Source: Branchiostoma lanceolatum (lineage: Eukaryota; Chordata; Leptocardii; Amphioxiformes; Branchiostomatidae). From it: a stretch of 64,000 nt of DNA. The stretch's first letter is position 1, and each line of letters begins with the position of its first letter. The notes beneath the pieces were generated by a model. That model did not search any database, was not told where the DNA came from, and saw nothing but the letters and a program-made list of their open reading frames with translations. Below, piece after piece: positions 33,301-64,000 of the stretch. The stretch spans positions 2,237,501-2,301,500 of the forward strand of contig NC_089727.1 in the NCBI RefSeq assembly GCF_035083965.1, given 5' to 3'. A program made the position numbers and the translations under genes.

Positions 33301-34453
33301 CAATCAGGGATCTCCCTAGAAATATAGAGCAGGATGGGGGGAGGGTGCCTGGCACAGGATATGTGTTGCGAGGGGGGAGGTCTGGAGGGGGGGCGCACAC
33401 CTCTCAAAAGGAGAGCGGCTGTTGCATTTTGCCTTTTTCAGACATAATGGAAGTCATTTACTGCAACTTGAGCTTTACATCTGAAATTTCCAGTTTTGAG
33501 CAAAATTACAGGCTTTGCTGGGTAGAAATTGGAAAAAAATACCCTAACTTTGAAAATCAACAGGATGGAGCTGGGATTAGAACAGGATGGAGGAGCGCCA
33601 CTGTTCCATTCTTTAGGGAGATCCCTGTCAATGAAATAAGGACTGAGCAAAGAGCCTTCAGCCTACTAGGGAACTGTAGTAGTGTGGAAGTCCAGTTTGG
33701 GCCAGAGTCAGGTGTAATTATGTCTTGGCACCAGGACAGTTCGTCACCAGGCCTAGGATGGGTTAGGCTTACAGTTAGGGTTAGGCTTAACCCTCCTGGA
33801 CCGAACCGTCCTCATCGGCTATGAGCTGATAAACTGTCCAGGTGCTGAAATATCATGGAAACCTCTTAATAGAGCAGAGTCTGATTTATCTATCTATTTA
33901 TCACAAGGATCATTGGTTTTCTTTTAGGGATGATGAAAATTTATCAATAATTTTGCCTGATAAACGAAGGTAAGGTGAAGTCAACCTTCTGGAATTTCAG
34001 CTTCAATGTATAGCTTCTGGTTTCTGGGGGGAGGGAGCAAATATCACCCACGTTTTACTGAGGGAGCAAATATCACTCACTGACCACTCACTTCTATTCT
34101 GGCACAGCATGGCAGAAATGTGCAACAATTACACGTATGTCCTTGCATACTAGAATTTATCTTGTTTATCTACAGGGTGTATATTTTCGGCTGATAAAAA
34201 GTCAATATCAAAAGCCTTATCAGATAAATAATTTTCGGTTTCGAGGCAGACGGCGCGGTGGGGAGGGGGGCGTCCACTCGTAGTGGCTGGGTACAGTAAA
34301 TATTACGTAACGACTGCTACAAAGAGCACGGATATCTTATATGAATACTATACGTAATTTTCCTAATAATAAGTATGTTATACAGAGCGAAGGAGACGTA
34401 AAACAGACGACATACCAGCCCTGCTTCCACAGCACCGCGGCTTCGGCAGCCAT
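21348..34453 (-). CDS. TDRD3: Tudor domain-containing protein 3 (13 coding exons, 846 aa)
   Basis: Exons in transcript order: 34453-34416, 33232-33148, 32256-32191, 31141-30981, 29885-29744, 29223-29152, 28715-28446, 27835-27598, 27158-27033, 26453-26296, 25690-24887, 24428-24303, 21602-21348. Phases close to 847 codons including stop. Residues 1-164 form the N-terminal OB-fold module ([29 protein letters not shown]), which in the family binds topoisomerase III-beta. UBA about 285-321 ([14 protein letters not shown]). RG-rich stretches about 322-376; conserved [11 protein letters not shown]; a large Arg/Gly/Asn/Gln-rich exon (453-720). Tudor about 703-760 ([23 protein letters not shown]), a methyl-arginine reader. 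The C-terminus LEFHRGGD...IYQPP matches the family tail. Exon 12 uses donor GG/GTAAAT, because the nearer CTG/GTGGAG would break the frame. Confidence 0.93.
21719..22216. mobile_element. TTAA-flanked MITE in the last TDRD3 intron
   Basis: TTAA (21719-21722 and 22213-22216) bounds inverted ends of about 32 bp: AGGCACCCAGAGCATTTTAT and (complement) AGGCATCCCGAGCAATTTAT, each continuing into GAGGCTTGAA. Interior about 490 bp, non-coding. End style resembles the element at 20539-20837. Confidence 0.75.
23206..23380. repeat. Large inverted repeat in TDRD3 intron 12
   Basis: Left arm about 23206-23271 (AGGCCTCGAAGATGGCTGGA to TATGCTAAGGG); right arm about 23313-23380 (CCCCTTAGCATGCTATTCAC to CCAGCCATCCGCGGGGCCT). 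Arms about 65 bp, about 90% paired, loop about 40 bp. Confidence 0.8.
23593..23707. repeat. Near-perfect 115-bp hairpin in TDRD3 intron 12
   Basis: TAGCCTGGAGTC, CCTTCTTAGCTTTAGTCC and CTACCCAAGCTCCGCTCC pair with their complements around a loop of about 10 bases. It is a fold-back element, and a candidate source of small RNA only in the sense that the stem is long and nearly complete. Confidence 0.85.
24605..24845 (+). mobile_element. tRNA-derived SINE
   Basis: Head has tRNA-like boxes (TTAGTTGCTAACTTGGAGA...GGTTCAAGTC), followed by a body with GGGCTTCACCG, AAAATGGGTGTCCC, AGGGCTAGTAACCC.TCCCTGTA and ATCCTGCTACTGAAACAGC. Lies in intron 11 of TDRD3. Confidence 0.55.
25115..25195 (-). repeat. 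21-bp tandem repeat encoding FRGQNEN in TDRD3
   Basis: Three perfect consecutive copies of AAGTTCTCGTTCTGTCCCCGG (plus-strand phase) encode [21 protein letters not shown] within the Arg-rich exon 11. Perfect identity indicates recent expansion inside the disordered region. Confidence 0.9.
25675..25870 (-). repeat. Duplicated 3' splice site and exon 11 start of TDRD3
   Basis: The real acceptor is TTTCAG/GGCCAGAGGAGCCAG (exon from 25690). About 100 bp upstream in transcript direction, CCACCAG/GGCCAGAGAAGCCAGTAA (exon-like start 25790) repeats it with an early stop. A 30-bp block (TTGTTTTGCATAATAGG... TTTA) recurs at 25747 and 25834, giving the unit length of roughly 90-100 bp. Confidence 0.8.
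27437..27500 (-). repeat. Partial copy of the TDRD3 exon 8 3' end
   Basis: The minus strand reads GGGACAGGGATA...GGTATGGCAGGCCAGGCACA.GGACAGAGGGAGGACAGGGCAGAAG then TGAGAAC. This matches the RG-rich end of exon 8 (27598-27690) and its donor. The donor is altered (AAG/TGAGAA), so it is probably not used. Confidence 0.7.
28980..29068. repeat. Dispersed GTGCAC-rich repeat (copy 1)
   Basis: CTAGGTACACAGGTGCACAC... GTGCATATGCACCCAATATTTCCAGCCCT. Related copies: 30420-30851 (a pair facing each other), 59157-59275 (inverted), and a fragment at about 44676-44700 (AGGGCTGGAAATACTGGGTGCA). The ends CTAGGTGCA and AGGGCTGGAAATA recur. Confidence 0.6.
30420..30851. repeat. Dispersed GTGCAC-rich repeat pair (copy 2)
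   Basis: Begins GGGCTTGAAATTCATTTTTG with AGGTGCACTGGTGCA and ends GGGTGCACGCAGGTGCACAT... TTTCGAGCCCTG. The two ends are inverted relative to each other, so this may be a complete element with about 80-bp terminal repeats. It is in TDRD3 intron 4. Just before it, 30230-30440 holds a tandem array of AACCCAGAACCTTTGGATTC-type units. Confidence 0.6.
31604..31805. repeat. 200-bp direct repeat, copy 1 (TDRD3 intron 3)
   Basis: Shares with 32603-32805: GTGATCAGAAAGCCAGAATC, GACCCCCCCTC, CAACCACAGCGCATGGAACA and GGGGGCTCTGCGAATGGATTG, ending CATGTCACCCTGA.AATACTG. About 85-90% identical by eye and about 1.0 kb apart. No coding capacity. Confidence 0.8.
32449..33030 (+). mobile_element. tRNA-derived SINE interrupted by the 200-bp repeat (copy 2 at 32603-32805)
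   Basis: The head GTGGATAGTCCAGTGGTTAG (A-box-like) with GAGAGTTCAAATCC (B-box-like) is typical of tRNA-derived SINEs. The tail (GTCCACTGTTTGTTGTACTTG, CGAAAAGAGCT, CTATAAATACTG, GTCTTCTCTGTCATGACCAG) matches those of the SINEs at 50430 and 62095. The 200-bp repeat sits between head and tail. Confidence 0.7.
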
Positions 34454-34900
34454 CTTACCGCGGATCCTCGGACTTTGTAACGCGCACTGTCATTGGCTCA
34501 ACTCATCCTGGTACTGAAGTTCGAAATTTTGATAAAGTTTTGTCCCACAAACTGGTTTTATATTTTCAACATCGTTAGGAAGTTGCTAAGGTTACATGTT
34601 GATGTTATGAAGTGTTCATACATTTTGAATTTCGGTACAATCATTATTTTTATGAATGGGATGTAACGAGGGCTCTGGTTGGTCTAGGTGGAAGTGCCTA
34701 AAGACGAAACAAAAATGGCGGACAAAGATCGGACGTGGAAAGTCTCTATTAACTTTTTGGGCCTTGTTGACTTCAAGGACGGCAATTTCCGACGTTAAAC
34801 ACCGCAGGACGGATACCTTACGCCTTGCAGGTTGCGAGGGACTGGCGGGAGCCGGAGGTTTTTGAATTCGCGTGGGACTTTTTAGCTCGAGTTTAGCAAG
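34454..34900. promoter_or_regulatory. Head-to-head TDRD3/DIAPH promoter region with a small uORF
   Basis: Only 447 bp separate the two start codons on opposite strands, so a shared bidirectional promoter is likely. About 40 bp from the TDRD3 start lies a CCAAT box (AGCCAATGA on -). On the DIAPH side, AAAAATGGCGGAC at 34711 resembles a YY1-type site. It also opens an upstream frame 34715-34798 (27 codons, MADKDRTWK...), ending 100 bp before the DIAPH ATG. No TATA box seen. Confidence 0.5.

Positions 34901-64000
<29,100 letters not shown>

Overview
The window reads as a deuterostome, metazoan nuclear genome, most likely a lancelet (Branchiostoma). Genes are intron-rich with GT-AG introns. The LRR-Ig receptor style, the abundant ATG/ACATGTA-type intronic sequence, the tRNA-derived SINEs and the many small terminal-inverted-repeat elements fit a cephalochordate. 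The species call is inference; no search was possible.

Layout. (1) 1-6600: a complete six-exon 11-beta-hydroxysteroid dehydrogenase-like SDR gene on + (793-4281; 299 aa), surrounded by broken copies of its own promoter, exon 1 and intron 1 on both strands. One broken copy is split by a TTAA-flanked, piggyBac-like non-autonomous element. (2) 6600-18400: two tandem minus-strand receptor genes (LRR-Ig A and B), each with its whole CDS in one exon behind a 5'UTR intron. They have signal peptide, LRRs, one or two Ig domains, a TM helix and a cytoplasmic tail made of tandem tyrosine motifs. A repeated 3'-end segment marks the edges of the duplication unit, and one copy of it has no gene. (3) 18400-21347: intergenic, mostly small inverted-repeat elements. 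(4) 21348-34453: TDRD3 on - in 13 coding exons (846 aa). (5) 34454-34900: a 447-bp head-to-head promoter. (6) 34901-64000: a Diaphanous-family formin (DIAPH) on +, 25 coding exons found, running off the right edge inside the DAD region.

All exon joins given here keep the reading frame across every junction, which is the main support for the three multi-exon models. The genes are not an operon or pathway. The two receptors are paralogues, and TDRD3 and DIAPH probably share a promoter.

Most unusual features: (a) DIAPH introns 8, 10, 19, 20 and 24, and TDRD3 intron 10, carry ladders of about 100-130 bp tandem duplications that copy the 3' splice region, in most cases with the start of the next exon. 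In the FH2 region several copies are in frame. (b) DIAPH has two introns with textbook U12-type AT-AC signals. (c) LRR-Ig B has a tail with 11 YxN motifs in a 17-residue repeat, and its paralogue A has a frameshift in the equivalent array.
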